Notes under the pieces: generated by a model | Told to the model about the DNA's origin: nothing | What the model saw: only the letters and a program-made list of their open reading frames with translations | Databases searched by the model: none | Position numbers and translations under genes: made by a program | Shown here: piece by piece, positions 33,600-42,056 of the stretch | How the letters are laid out: the number at the start of each line of letters is the position of its first letter | Position numbering within the stretch: position 1 is the stretch's first letter | Assembly: GCF_014648475.1 (NCBI RefSeq) | Contig: NZ_BMRE01000021.1 | Span: 1-64,000 of the forward strand | Reading direction: 5' to 3' | Source: Lentzea flava | GTDB taxonomy: Bacteria; Actinomycetota; Actinomycetes; Mycobacteriales; Pseudonocardiaceae | Length of the DNA: 64,000 bases

Positions 33600-34022
33600 A
33601 TGGAAGCGCTGTACACGGCCGAGGCGACTGCTTACGGCGAGGGCCGCAACGGCGAGGTGCGCTCGTCCGACGGCGTGATCGACGAGGTCCTGTCGGTCCC
33701 GAAGGAGATGGGCGGCCCCGGCGGTGACGCGACCAACCCTGAGCAGCTGTTCGCGGCCGGCTACGCGGCCTGCTTCAACTCCGCTCTCGCGGCCGTCGCA
33801 CGCGCGTCCAAGATTCAGCTCGCTTCTTCTGAGGTAACCGCCAAGGTGGGGATCGGCCCGAACGGGACCGGCGGCTTCCAGCTCGCCGTCGAGCTCGCCG
33901 TGACCATCCCCGGATTCGACCAGGCGGTCGCGGAGAAGCTCGTCGAGCAGGCCCACCAGGTCTGCCCGTACTCCAACGCGACGCGCGGCAACATCGAGGT
34001 GGCGCTCACCGTCACCGTCTGA
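33600..34022 (+). CDS. ohr: organic hydroperoxide resistance protein (Ohr)
   Basis: 140 residues, standard Ohr length. Thiol peroxidase that reduces organic hydroperoxides with lipoylated partners. Both catalytic cysteines are present: Cys58 in AAGYAACFNSAL and Cys122 in HQVCPYSNATRGN; Arg16 and Glu48 are the expected activating residues. The ribosome-binding site is GGGAGAG. dps follows after 16 nt, so they probably form an oxidative-stress operon. Confidence 0.95.
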   Translation: MEALYTAEATAYGEGRNGEVRSSDGVIDEVLSVPKEMGGPGGDATNPEQLFAAGYAACFNSALAAVARASKIQLASSEVTAKVGIGPNGTGGFQLAVELAVTIPGFDQAVAEKLVEQAHQVCPYSNATRGNIEVALTVTV

Positions 34023-34038
34023 GGAGGCGCGGAGAACC

Positions 34039-34515
34039 ATGGCCAAGAACCCGATCACCAGCCCGCTCGCCGACGGCGACCGTGACGCGGTCGGTGCCGT
34101 GCTGCAGGCGACACTCGTCGACCTCGTCGACCTGTCCCTGATCGGGAAGCAGGCGCACTGGAACGTGATCGGCAAGAACTTCCGCAGCGTCCACCTTCAG
34201 CTCGACGAACTGGTCACGATGGCGCGCAACGCCGCCGACCAGGTCGCTGAACGGGCCGCCGCTCTCGGCGTGACGCCGAACGGCACGGCGAAGACCATCG
34301 CCGCGTCGTCCGGCGTGCCCGAGATCGCGACCGGCTGGCTGAAGGAGGAGCAGGTCGTCACGGCGATCACGTCCTCGCTGGCTTCGCTGATCTCGCGGAT
34401 GCGTTCCCGCATCGACGAGACCGACAAGCCGGACCTCGTCACCCAGGACCTGCTGATCGGCATCACGCAGGAACTGGAGCAGGCGCACTGGATGTGGCAG
34501 GCCCAGGCGGCCTAG
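34039..34515 (+). CDS. dps: Dps-family ferritin-like DNA-binding protein
   Basis: 158 residues. Ferritin-like four-helix protein that oxidises and stores iron and protects DNA. Ferroxidase-site residues are in LIGKQAHWNVIGKNFRSVHLQLDEL (His, His, Asp, Glu). RBS GGAGG about 11 nt before ATG. A 21-bp perfect hairpin terminator follows the stop. Confidence 0.95.
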   Translation: MAKNPITSPLADGDRDAVGAVLQATLVDLVDLSLIGKQAHWNVIGKNFRSVHLQLDELVTMARNAADQVAERAAALGVTPNGTAKTIAASSGVPEIATGWLKEEQVVTAITSSLASLISRMRSRIDETDKPDLVTQDLLIGITQELEQAHWMWQAQAA

Positions 34516-34526
34516 TTCCTGGCGTC

Positions 34527-34573
34527 ACGCGGGGGCCCCGCGTTTCCTTCAGGGAAACGCGGGGCCCCCGCGT
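34527..34573. terminator. bidirectional terminator between dps and S9 peptidase
   Basis: Perfect 21-bp stem (34527-34547 with 34553-34573) closed by a 5-nt TTCAG loop, exactly between two convergent stop codons. Works for both genes by symmetry. Confidence 0.92.
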
Positions 34574-34576
34574 TCC

Positions 34577-36388
34577 CTACTTGGCGAGGTGTCGCCGTGC
34601 GAAGTCCACCTCGGCCGCCGTCTGCCGAATCGTCTCGGCGACGACCAGCGAGCCGTGTCCCGCGTCGTAGCGATACATCTCGTAGCTGTGGGCACGGGCC
34701 GCGAGCGCGTCGAGGTAGTTGTCGATCTGCCGGATCGGGCAGCGGGGGTCGTTCTCACCGGCGAGGATCAGCACCGGCGCGGTGACCTTGTCGACGTACG
34801 TGAGCGGCGAGCACTCCCGGTACAGCTCGGGCAGCTCCTCCGGCGAACCGCCGAACAGCGCGCGGTCGAACGCCCGCAGCGGTTCCATCTCGTCCTCGTA
34901 CGCGGCCAGGTAGTCCGCGACCGGGACGCCCGCGATGCCGACGGCCCAGCGCTCCGGCTGCACGCCGATGCCCAGCAGCGTCAGGTAGCCGCCCCACGAG
35001 GCGCCGTTCAGCACGGAGCGCGCCGGGTCGGTGAGGCCGGACTCGACCGCCCAGTCGTGCACGGCGGCGATGTCCTCCAGCTCGGTGAGGCCGGGCCTGC
35101 CCTCGATGGCGTCACGCCACTTCGAGCCGTAACCGCTGGAGCCGCGGTAGTTCACGTGCACGGTGGCGAACCCGGCGTCGAGCCACACCGCGCGGTAGGG
35201 CGAGAAGCGGTCCTCGTCCGCCGCGTGCGGGCCGCCGTGGATCAGGAAGACCGTCGGGAACGGCCCCTCGCCCGCAGGCTTCGAGACCAGCGCGTGCACG
35301 TCGCCGACGAAGACGTCCTCGAGCGGGAGCGAGGTAGCCGGGCGGGCGCCCTGCGGCTCGACCAGCACGCGCTCGGTGCCGTCGGTGGCGAGCGCGCGGA
35401 TCACCGTGGACCTCTCGGCGGACGACCACGAGTACTCGATGGTGCCGTCGGGGCGCACGCCCGCCGAGCCGATCACGCCGGGTGCGGTGTCCAGAGTGGA
35501 CAGTTCACCGGTCGTGAGGTCGTAGCGGTGCACGGTGTTGCGGGCGTGGTGGGTGTGCACGATCAGCAGGGCGGACGCGTCCGGGTACCAGTCGGCGGCG
35601 ACCTCGCCCGGCAGGTCGAGGACGATCTCGGTCTCGGTGTCGGCGGCGACGTCCCAGATCAGCAGCTCCTCACGGCCGCGGCGCTCGTGCAGCACCAGCA
35701 GCCGCTGGTCGCCGCGGACCGGGCTGAAGGACACGGCGTCCAGGCCCAGTCCCTTGCCGTCCCACTTCTCGGCCACCGTCTCGCCGGTGGAGGTGTTGAG
35801 CGCACGCAGTGCCATGTGCCGGTTGTCGCCGTGCTCCGAGTGCGCGATCACGACCACCGACTCGTCCTTCGACAGCGCGGTCACACCGGCGTCGTTGACG
35901 TGCTGGTAGATCACCTCGGTGGTGCCGTTGCGGGACAACCAGACCGTGGTGCCGTCGTCGGTCGACGCGGCGACCGCGACGACGTCCCTGCCGACCTCCA
36001 GACCGGCGGGGTAGCCCGCGTGGACGTTCTCCACAGCGGGTTCGGCCTTGCTGCCGTCGGCGACGAACGGCTCGCGAACCCAGACGCCGAACTCGTCACC
36101 GTCGTGGTCGTCGAACCACCAGATCTCGGTGCCGTCCGGGTTCAGCGTGCCGTGCGAGGTGCCGTTCGGGCGGTCCGTGACCTTGCGGTGCTCGTCCTTG
36201 GCCCGGTCCCAGACGTAGATCTCCCACACGCCGCTCGCGTTGGAGACGTACAGGGTGCGGTCCGGTGCGTCGTCGGCCCAGCCGGGCAGGCTCATCCGGG
36301 GAGCGGTGAACCGCTCACGCCACCGGGCCTCGGCGGCCGGATCGTCGAAAAGCTGGTCCGGAACGTTGGGAGCAGGGTGCGTCGTCAC
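34577..36388 (-). CDS. S9-family prolyl oligopeptidase/acylaminoacyl peptidase
   Basis: 603 residues. N-terminal beta-propeller half with repeated blades (LYVSNASGVWEIYVWD, EIWWFDDHDGDEFGVWV, VSFSPVRGDQRLLVLHE) and a C-terminal alpha/beta hydrolase. Catalytic Ser in NGASWGGYLTLLG (about residue 470), Asp in ENDPRCPI, His in DAGHGSL; PTVFLIHGGPHAADEDRF is the oxyanion/lid segment. Probably cytoplasmic, as no signal peptide is visible. Cleaves short peptides or acylated residues. Confidence 0.93.
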   Translation of the reverse strand: MTTHPAPNVPDQLFDDPAAEARWRERFTAPRMSLPGWADDAPDRTLYVSNASGVWEIYVWDRAKDEHRKVTDRPNGTSHGTLNPDGTEIWWFDDHDGDEFGVWVREPFVADGSKAEPAVENVHAGYPAGLEVGRDVVAVAASTDDGTTVWLSRNGTTEVIYQHVNDAGVTALSKDESVVVIAHSEHGDNRHMALRALNTSTGETVAEKWDGKGLGLDAVSFSPVRGDQRLLVLHERRGREELLIWDVAADTETEIVLDLPGEVAADWYPDASALLIVHTHHARNTVHRYDLTTGELSTLDTAPGVIGSAGVRPDGTIEYSWSSAERSTVIRALATDGTERVLVEPQGARPATSLPLEDVFVGDVHALVSKPAGEGPFPTVFLIHGGPHAADEDRFSPYRAVWLDAGFATVHVNYRGSSGYGSKWRDAIEGRPGLTELEDIAAVHDWAVESGLTDPARSVLNGASWGGYLTLLGIGVQPERWAVGIAGVPVADYLAAYEDEMEPLRAFDRALFGGSPEELPELYRECSPLTYVDKVTAPVLILAGENDPRCPIRQIDNYLDALAARAHSYEMYRYDAGHGSLVVAETIRQTAAEVDFARRHLAK

Positions 36389-36430
36389 GTCTCAACACTA
36401 GAGTCAGCGGCAGTTCTAGGGGGACTTGAG

Positions 36431-37072
36431 ATGACAACACCACCTCAGTGGGGAGCGCCGCCACCTGGGCGGCCGCCGTACCAGCAGCAGTACCAGCAGC
36501 AATATCAGCAGCCGTACCCGCCGCAGGGCCGTCCGCCGCAGGGCTATCCGCAGCCGGGTCATCAGCAGCAGCCACCGCCGCCGCAGTACCACCAGCCGTA
36601 CCAGCAACAGCCCTGGCCCGGCCACCTGCCGCCCAAACCGGCACCGCTCGTGGTCCTGGCGGTCCTGAACTGGATCCTCGCCGCCGGCATGCTGGTGATC
36701 GCCGCGTTCGTGATCATGAGCTTCCTGATGTCGGGCGGCACGTTGATCATCGGCATCCTGCTGGCGGCGGTGATCGCCGGGTTCGGCGTGCTCAACGTCC
36801 TGGGCGCCATGTCGATCAACCACCCGCACTTCCCGAACACGATCGCCTCGCAGATGTCGGGCCTCTTCACCGGGTTGGTGCTCATGGTGGCGCTGTTCCG
36901 CTCGGTCAGGAGAGGCGTCGCCGAGCTCGTGCCGTCGATGGGGTCGGCGGTGCTGCTGGCGGTCTGCGTCTTCAGCCTGGTCCTCGCGACGCGACCGGCG
37001 GTCAAGCAGTGGATCGTGGCGAAGCACCAGCTGTCGCTGGCGCAGGGCCACGTGCCGAGGAACCGCAGATGA
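36431..37072 (+). CDS. membrane protein with proline/glutamine-rich cytoplasmic tail
   Basis: 213 residues. About 65 N-terminal residues are almost only Pro, Gln, Tyr and Gly with YQQQ repeats (encoded by CAG-rich repeats at 36480-36515), as in many actinobacterial envelope proteins with disordered tails. Three to four hydrophobic spans follow (LVVLAVLNWILAAGMLVIAAFVIM and others). No known domain recognised. RBS AGGGGG about 9 nt before ATG. Confidence 0.75.
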   Translation: MTTPPQWGAPPPGRPPYQQQYQQQYQQPYPPQGRPPQGYPQPGHQQQPPPPQYHQPYQQQPWPGHLPPKPAPLVVLAVLNWILAAGMLVIAAFVIMSFLMSGGTLIIGILLAAVIAGFGVLNVLGAMSINHPHFPNTIASQMSGLFTGLVLMVALFRSVRRGVAELVPSMGSAVLLAVCVFSLVLATRPAVKQWIVAKHQLSLAQGHVPRNRR

Positions 37073-37099
37073 CCTGCCCGGCCGCCAATTGATCGATTT

Positions 37100-37138
37100 C
37101 CGAAGGGGCCGGAATACCTAGGCCAGCGGCCCTTTCGG
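37100..37138 (+). terminator. hairpin between membrane protein and GAF gene
   Basis: CCGAAGGGGCCG pairs with CGGCCCTTTCGG (one G-T wobble) around a 15-nt loop. It ends about 3 nt before the TAACGT -10 hexamer of the next gene. Confidence 0.65.
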
Positions 37139-37153
37139 AGTTAACGTTGGGGC

Positions 37154-37633
37154 ATGTCCGAAACCACGGATCGCCTGGCTGAGGCTGCCACGTTGGAGGA
37201 AGTCCAACGGATCGTGCGCACCACGGCCCGTTCCTCGCTGGCGGCGCACGGTGCGACGTTGGTGCTGCTCGACGGCGATCTCTGCTACTACGCGGACGAG
37301 GACTCGATGAGTCCGCTGTGGAAGGGTCAGCGCTTCCCCGCCGCGAACTGCATCAGCGGCTGGGCGATGCTGAACCGCCAAACCGTGGCGATCAGGGACA
37401 TCCGCTTCGATTCGAGGATTCCTCAAGAAGCCTATCGGCCGACATTCGTGCGCAGTTTGCTGATGGCTCCGATTCTGCGTCCCGAACCAATCGGTGCCAT
37501 CGGTTGTTACTGGGCGATCCCGCACGCCGCGACGCCCGCCGAGACCGAACTCCTGGAATCGCTGGCCCTGGTCGCGGGAGAGGCGCTGGAACGCTTCCCG
37601 GAGGGCCTGCCCGCGAGGGGCTTCTTCAACTGA
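37154..37633 (+). CDS. GAF-domain protein
   Basis: 159 residues covering a single GAF domain: LEEVQRIVRTTARSSLAAHGATLVLLDGDLC, GWAMLNRQTVAIRDI and the RPEPIGAIGCYWA strand. No catalytic domain is attached, so it is likely a small-molecule or redox sensor acting on a partner. A TAACGT hexamer lies 6 nt before ATG with no Shine-Dalgarno (leaderless). The last 8 nt overlap the convergent monooxygenase-like gene. Confidence 0.85.
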   Translation: MSETTDRLAEAATLEEVQRIVRTTARSSLAAHGATLVLLDGDLCYYADEDSMSPLWKGQRFPAANCISGWAMLNRQTVAIRDIRFDSRIPQEAYRPTFVRSLLMAPILRPEPIGAIGCYWAIPHAATPAETELLESLALVAGEALERFPEGLPARGFFN

Positions 37634-37922
37634 CGACGTGGAAGTGCCGCAGCGCGAGCGGCTGCTGCAGGTACTCGTCCTCGTCCGGGAACGTCACCGG
37701 ATCGGTGCGCCAGTTCTTGCCTGCGTAGCGCTCGAGCGACTGCTCGTCCCGCCACCGGCTCACGTACTGCACCCGCTGCGGGTCCTGCACGTCGACGACC
37801 ACTTCATGCCCGAGCAGGCCGTCGTACTTCTCGGGAAAAGTCCTGACGAGGTCCCGCACCCGCTCGACGAACTCCTGCTCCCGCCCCGGCTTCACGAGCG
37901 CTTCGGACACACGAGTCAGCAT
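37626..37922 (-). CDS. antibiotic biosynthesis monooxygenase (ABM)-domain protein
   Basis: 98 residues, one ABM ferredoxin-like fold: LTRVSEALVKPGREQEFVERVRDLVRTF, YDGLLGHEVVVDVQDPQRVQYVSRWRDEQSLERY. Such small proteins degrade or oxidise aromatic substrates or heme, or have lost activity. Upstream neighbour is a small membrane protein (19-nt gap). Confidence 0.82.
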   Translation of the reverse strand: MLTRVSEALVKPGREQEFVERVRDLVRTFPEKYDGLLGHEVVVDVQDPQRVQYVSRWRDEQSLERYAGKNWRTDPVTFPDEDEYLQQPLALRHFHVVS

Positions 37923-37940
37923 GCGTCCGATGCTAGGTCT

Positions 37941-38159
37941 TCAGCCGAGTTCTTCCTCGAAGATCCGGTCAACCTGCCGCGAAGCCCGCGACAACGCCTT
38001 GACCGCAGCCACGATCGCCACGAAGCAGGCGGCCACCACTGCCGCCACCCAGCCCGACGTGAGCATGTAGACGATCGCCAGTGACTGCAGCACCACGACG
38101 ACCTTGGCCGCGAGGACTATCCACGACCGATGAACAGGTTTGACGGCGACGGAGTTCAT
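37941..38159 (-). CDS. small hypothetical membrane protein
   Basis: 72 residues with two adjacent hydrophobic segments (IVLAAKVVVVLQSLAIVYML and VAAVVAACFVAIVAAVKAL) and a charged C-terminus (RQVDRIFEEELG). ATG 38159 has GGGAGA about 7 nt upstream. No family recognised. Confidence 0.6.
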   Translation of the reverse strand: MNSVAVKPVHRSWIVLAAKVVVVLQSLAIVYMLTSGWVAAVVAACFVAIVAAVKALSRASRQVDRIFEEELG

Positions 38160-38383
38160 CACTGCATCTCCCGACCATTTCAACGAGTGCCGAACCACTG
38201 CCTACGTCGTTTGGATCTAGGTAGCCGTTACGGACCGTGAGTTGAATCTTCAACCCTCACTCGTATGGCTTAACGCCACATGTGGGTACCGTATAGTTTG
38301 GCCTAGAACGGTGGCAGTGCGTCATGCCACCACCGTGACCCTTGCGGCAGCCGGTGTCGAGCCACACCACACGATCGGGTGGC
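38160..38383. other. non-coding region with inverted repeats
   Basis: Between the small membrane gene and the universal stress gene. Contains GTTGAA-TC-TTCAAC (38241-38254) and GGTGGCA-N8-TGCCACC (about 38310-38331). An ATG-started frame across it has no protein-like features. The second repeat lies downstream of the universal stress gene stop and may be its terminator. Confidence 0.5.
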
Positions 38384-38893
38384 TTATCTGGACGACTGCC
38401 CGTCGGCGACCAGCAACACCGGCCGATGCGCGGACCGCGCCACCCGCCGGCTGACCGAGCCACGCATCATCCGAGCCAGCGACCGGTGCCGATGCGTGCC
38501 CACCACGATCATCAACGCCTGCTGCTCGTCAGCCACGGAAACCAGCAACCGCACCGGACTCCCGGTCCACGCGTGATACGTCCAGGCCCCCGGATGGTCG
38601 GCCAGCGCCTCGACGACCTTCGCGCGCAGGTGCTCCAGCGCCTCGCGCGCATGGCCTTCCCAGACCTCGGCGTCCGAGTCGGGATCGATGGGGTAGTCGC
38701 GCAGGTCGACACCGTGCACCACGTGCAGATCCGCGTGCAGCCGGCGAGCGAGATCAGCCGCGGTGCGCAGCGCGGCGAGGCTGGCAGCCTGATCGTCGAA
38801 TCCGACCACCAGCACGTCGGCCCCGGCCGGAGCGCCGCTGCGACCGGTGGACAACGTCAGTCTTCGTTCCTCGGACTCCGCCACGCTCACCAC
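38384..38893 (-). CDS. universal stress protein (UspA-like)
   Basis: 169 residues, single Usp domain: DVLVVGFDDQAASLAALRTAADLARRLHADLHVVHG, then VVGTHRHRSLARMMRGSVSRRVARSAHRPVLLV. The ATP-binding G-2x-G-9x-G(S/T) signature is altered (GTHRHRS...RGSVS), so nucleotide binding is uncertain. Start among several closely spaced GTGs at 38893-38884; GGAAGG lies just upstream. Confidence 0.88.
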   Translation of the reverse strand: MVSVAESEERRLTLSTGRSGAPAGADVLVVGFDDQAASLAALRTAADLARRLHADLHVVHGVDLRDYPIDPDSDAEVWEGHAREALEHLRAKVVEALADHPGAWTYHAWTGSPVRLLVSVADEQQALMIVVGTHRHRSLARMMRGSVSRRVARSAHRPVLLVADGQSSR

Positions 38894-38951
38894 ACCGCCT
38901 TCCGCGGGTGCACGCGCTGTCGGCTACCAGACTGGCACGTCCGAGGAAAAC

Positions 38952-38991
38952 AAAAAACGGGCCGATTCCACTGCAACATGGAATCGGCCCG
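38952..38991 (-). terminator. intrinsic terminator of tRNA-Pro
   Basis: 13-bp perfect stem (38958-38970 with 38979-38991), 8-nt loop, followed on the minus strand by TTTTTTGTTTT. Starts 8 nt downstream of the tRNA 3' end. Confidence 0.95.
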
Positions 38992-38999
38992 ATTTTCAA

Positions 39000-39073
<74 letters not shown>

Positions 39074-39092
39074 GCTGGGAACGAGTAGAACT

Positions 39093-40046
39093 CTACATCA
39101 TGTCCGCTCCAGCTCCGAATCGGGCCCCCTCATTTCGCCCCTGACCAGGCGTAACGGGCCGCGGAACCAGGGTCAGCAGGGAAGCCTCCGGAGGGCAGCA
39201 GAACCGCACCGGCGCGTACGGCGAAGTGCCCATCCCGGCCGACACGTTCATCCACATGTGCGAGCCCCAGCGCGAAACGCCGCGGGCGCGGCCGCGGTCC
39301 AGTTCGCAGTTGGTCACCAGGGCGCCGTAGAACGGCACGCGCAGCTGGCCGCCGTGGGTGTGGCCGGCCATCACGAAGTCGTAGCCGTCGGCGGCGAACG
39401 GGTCGAGCACGCGCGGTTCCGGCGAGTGCGTGACTCCCAGGCGCAGCACGGCGTCCGGGTCCGGGGTGCCCGCGATGTCGGCGTAGCGGTCGCGTTTGAG
39501 GTGGGGGTCGTCCAGGCCCGCGCAGAAGATCGTCTGGCCGTTCACCGTCAGGGTGCGGCGGACGTGGGTCAGGTCTTCCCAGCCGCGCTCGACCATGCCG
39601 GCGCGGAGGTCGCGCCACGGCAGGGTCACGCCGTGGATGCGCTTGGTCTTGGAGGACGGCAGGAGGTAGCGCACCGGGTTCTTGGGCTTCGGCGCGTAGT
39701 AGTCGTTGCTGCCGAACACGAACACGCCCGGACGGTCGAGCAGCGGGCCCAGCGCGCGCAGCACCGCGGGGACGGCGTCCTTGTGCGCGAGGTTGTCGCC
39801 CGTGTTGACGACCAGGTCGGGGTTCAGGTCCGCGAGAGCTGCCACCCAGCGCTGCTTCGAGACCTGGTTCGGCGTCATGTGCAGGTCTGAGATGTGCAGC
39901 ACACGGATCGGCTTGGCTCCCGGCGACAGAACCGGCACGGTCGCCGTGCGCAGGGTCCAGTGCCTTCTCTCGATTCCCGCCGCGTACGCGATGGTTGCGG
40001 CGCCGAGTGCGGTCGTGGCGAGGAGTGCGCGGCCGAGCTTGTTCAC
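39093..40046 (-). CDS. membrane-associated metallophosphoesterase (Rv3683-like)
   Basis: 317 residues. An N-terminal hydrophobic segment (LLATTALGAATIAYAAG) is followed by a calcineurin-like phosphoesterase domain with RVLHISDLHMTP, NTGDNLAHKD, GSNDYYAP, GVTHSPEP and AGHTHGGQLRVP, the complete two-metal ligand set. Similar to M. tuberculosis Rv3683 next to ponA2, so likely an envelope-linked phosphoesterase or lipid phosphatase; the substrate is unknown. TACCCT ends 6 nt before the GTG start (leaderless). The stop is 20 nt before the tRNA gene. Confidence 0.9.
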   Translation of the reverse strand: MNKLGRALLATTALGAATIAYAAGIERRHWTLRTATVPVLSPGAKPIRVLHISDLHMTPNQVSKQRWVAALADLNPDLVVNTGDNLAHKDAVPAVLRALGPLLDRPGVFVFGSNDYYAPKPKNPVRYLLPSSKTKRIHGVTLPWRDLRAGMVERGWEDLTHVRRTLTVNGQTIFCAGLDDPHLKRDRYADIAGTPDPDAVLRLGVTHSPEPRVLDPFAADGYDFVMAGHTHGGQLRVPFYGALVTNCELDRGRARGVSRWGSHMWMNVSAGMGTSPYAPVRFCCPPEASLLTLVPRPVTPGQGRNEGARFGAGADMM

Positions 40047-40114
40047 GTGTCAAGGGTACGGAAGGCGGTTAACTCGATCGGCGCGGCATCCTGCGGGCGG
40101 TACCGTTCTGCGCC

Positions 40115-40585
40115 ATGGCGGAGTTGAAGACGCGGCTGCAGAACGACCTGACTGCGGCCATGAAGGCCAGGGAGACTGTCACGGCCGGTGCGTTGCGCAT
40201 GGCGCTCACGGCGGTCACGAACGAAGAGGTCGCGGGCAAGCAGGCTCGCGAGCTGAGTGACGACGAGGTCGTGAAGGTCCTCACGCGCGAGGCGAAGAAG
40301 CGCAAGGAGGCCGCGGAGGCGTTCGCCGGGGCCGGTCGCACCGAGCAGGCGGAGCTCGAGCGCAGGGAGCTCGCCGTGCTGGAGGCCTACCTCCCCGCCC
40401 AGCTCGACGACGCCGAGCTGAAGTCCATTGTGGACAAGGCTGTCGAGGCCGTCGCGGCGCAGCTCGGTGAGACGCCGGGGCCGAAGCAGATGGGCCAGGT
40501 CATGAAGGCCGTCAACGCCGAGGTCGCCGGACGCGCCGAGGGTGGCCGTGTCGCCGCCGCGGTGAAGGCCAAGCTCACCAGCTGA
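40115..40585 (+). CDS. YqeY/GatB-like domain protein
   Basis: 156 residues, the usual length of the YqeY family, which resembles the tRNA-binding C-terminal domain of GatB. Visible: LKTRLQNDLTAAMKARETVTAGALRMALTAV, KKRKEAAEAFAGAGRTEQAELERREL, LEAYLPAQLDD and PGPKQMGQVMKAV. Precise role unclear. Divergent from the phosphoesterase gene; TACCGT lies 8 nt before ATG (leaderless). Confidence 0.93.
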   Translation: MAELKTRLQNDLTAAMKARETVTAGALRMALTAVTNEEVAGKQARELSDDEVVKVLTREAKKRKEAAEAFAGAGRTEQAELERRELAVLEAYLPAQLDDAELKSIVDKAVEAVAAQLGETPGPKQMGQVMKAVNAEVAGRAEGGRVAAAVKAKLTS

Positions 40586-40589
40586 CGAC

Positions 40590-40618
40590 GTGCCGCAGCG
40601 GCGAACCCGCTGCGGCAC
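40590..40618. terminator. terminator between yqeY-like and HAD genes
   Basis: Perfect 12-bp stem GTGCCGCAGCGG/CCGCTGCGGCAC with a CGAAC loop, located between two convergent stop codons. Confidence 0.9.
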
Positions 40619-40624
40619 CCCAAC

Positions 40625-41341
40625 TCAGAACGCCCGTTCCACCGCGTCCGCGAACTCGCCCATCGACCCGAACTCGAGGTCGTAGCTGTACTCGCCGGAC
40701 GGCTGCGGCGTCGCGCCCCAGCCCGGCTTGTCGCGCCGCCGGTTGATCCACACCGACGGCAGCCCCTCCCGCTTCGCCGGAACGTGGTCGTGGAAGAGGC
40801 TCTGCGCCACGTGCAGCAGCGCCGAACGCTCCACGCCCAGCTCACCGAGCTTCTCGTCCAACGCCCGGAAGTGGTTCTCGGCCGGCTTGTACGCGCCGAC
40901 GTCCTCCGCGGTGATGATCGCCGCGAAGTCCCCGCGCAGGTGCCGGTTGCTGCCCGCGAACCCCGCCCTGTGCACATTGGACAGAATGATCAGCTGGTGG
41001 TGCTTCGCCAGTCGTGCCAACGCATCCGCGGAGTCGGGAAACGCCGGCCAGTCCGGCACCGAGCCACCGAGCCGCTCAGCCCACTCGTCGCTCACCTCGC
41101 GCCCGAGAGCAGTCCCGGTCCGCCGGAACGCGGCAGCCAGCACGTCGGGATACAGGGCGGCGGGCGTCTCCGCCTCGACGGCCGCCTCCTGGTCGCCGTA
41201 GGCCAGCAGCAGTTCCTCGTCGGTGAGATCGAGGCCCTGTTCGCGCGCCCACGGCGAGAGCACCGCGGCGATGCCGGTCTCCCAGTCGATGAGCGTGCCG
41301 TAGCAGTCGAAGCTGAGCGCCTGGAACTTCGTCAGGTCCAT
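40625..41341 (-). CDS. HAD-superfamily hydrolase, haloacid dehalogenase type II-like
   Basis: 238 residues. Motif I SFDCYGTLIDW (nucleophile Asp, about residue 11), motif II IILSNVHRAG, motif III Lys in GAYKPAEN and a C-terminal motif IV-like VWINRRRDKPG. Resembles L-2-haloacid dehalogenase family members of unassigned substrate. ATG 41341 begins right next to the palindromic operator shared with the divergent GntR gene, which strongly suggests GntR control. Confidence 0.88.
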   Translation of the reverse strand: MDLTKFQALSFDCYGTLIDWETGIAAVLSPWAREQGLDLTDEELLLAYGDQEAAVEAETPAALYPDVLAAAFRRTGTALGREVSDEWAERLGGSVPDWPAFPDSADALARLAKHHQLIILSNVHRAGFAGSNRHLRGDFAAIITAEDVGAYKPAENHFRALDEKLGELGVERSALLHVAQSLFHDHVPAKREGLPSVWINRRRDKPGWGATPQPSGEYSYDLEFGSMGEFADAVERAF

Positions 41342-41347
41342 GACTCG

Positions 41348-41370
41348 AACTGTAGTACAGTTCAACTGTA
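41348..41370. promoter_or_regulatory. triple half-site GntR operator
   Basis: AACTGTA-G-TACAGTT-C-AACTGTA: three 7-bp half-sites in alternating orientation, each spaced by one base, making two overlapping odd palindromes (41348-41362 and 41356-41370). It lies between the HAD start codon (41341) and the TAAACT -10 of the GntR gene (41382-41387), so binding would block both divergent promoters. A classical FadR-type operator position. Confidence 0.75.
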
Positions 41371-41393
41371 GGGCAACCGGTTAAACTGACCGC

Positions 41394-42053
41394 ATGTCAG
41401 CCCTCGACGGCCTCGCAGTGCGCCGCACCACCACGGCCCAGCAGCTGGCCGACGGCCTCGCCGAACGGATCATGGCCGGTGCCTTCGGCCCTGGTGACAG
41501 GCTCAGGGAGAGCGCGATCGCGGCCGAGCTGGGCGTCGCGCGCAACACCATCCGCGAGGCCGTCAGGATCCTCGAGCTGACCGGCCTGGTGCGTTACGAG
41601 GTCAACCGCGGCGCCGTCGTCATCGCGCCCACCCCGGAGATCGTCGAGGCCCTCTACACCGCCCGCGAACGCCTCGAAACGGCCGCGGCCGCCCGCACGC
41701 CGCGCCCCGAGCAGCTCGACGCGATCACCGAGGCGTTCGAGAACCTGTGCGCAGCCGCGGACACCGGTGACCTAGGCACGATCGTCGACCGCGACCTGGC
41801 GTTCCACCAGGCGATCGTGGCGGTGCTGGACAGCACGAGGCTCGACGAGTTCTACGCGGCGATGACCAAGGAACTGCGCTTCTACCTCACGGTGCTCTCG
41901 AAGTCGGAGACGCCGGAGGAGGTCGTCGCCCAGCACCGGCTCATCCTCGACGCCATCCGCGCGGGCGACCGCGACCGGGCGGTGGCGGAGATCCGCGCGC
42001 ACATCGACACGAGCGTCGAGCAGCTCAAGCAGCTGCTCGACGCTCGCCGGTAG
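41394..42053 (+). CDS. GntR-family regulator, FadR/FCD subfamily
   Basis: 219 residues. N-terminal winged helix: LADGLAERIMAGAFGPGDRLRESAIAAELGVARNTIREAVRILELTGLV (about 15-65). The C-terminal FCD domain carries the metal/ligand-binding Asp and His residues (VDRDLAFHQAIVAV, EVVAQHRLILDAI). TAAACT lies 6 nt before ATG (leaderless). Likely autoregulates and controls the divergent HAD gene through the operator between them; the ligand is probably a carboxylic acid (family inference). Confidence 0.92.
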   Translation: MSALDGLAVRRTTTAQQLADGLAERIMAGAFGPGDRLRESAIAAELGVARNTIREAVRILELTGLVRYEVNRGAVVIAPTPEIVEALYTARERLETAAAARTPRPEQLDAITEAFENLCAAADTGDLGTIVDRDLAFHQAIVAVLDSTRLDEFYAAMTKELRFYLTVLSKSETPEEVVAQHRLILDAIRAGDRDRAVAEIRAHIDTSVEQLKQLLDARR

Positions 42054-42056
42054 GAC

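Noticed and set aside
36480..36515. CRISPR or tandem-repeat array in the CAG-rich stretch
   Set aside because: It is a short in-frame YQQQ codon repeat in the disordered tail of a membrane protein; there are no spacers. No CRISPR array was seen anywhere in the window.
38242..38454. 70-codon plus-strand ORF upstream of the universal stress gene
   Set aside because: No ribosome-binding site; crosses inverted repeats and the antisense end of the universal stress gene; no protein-like pattern.
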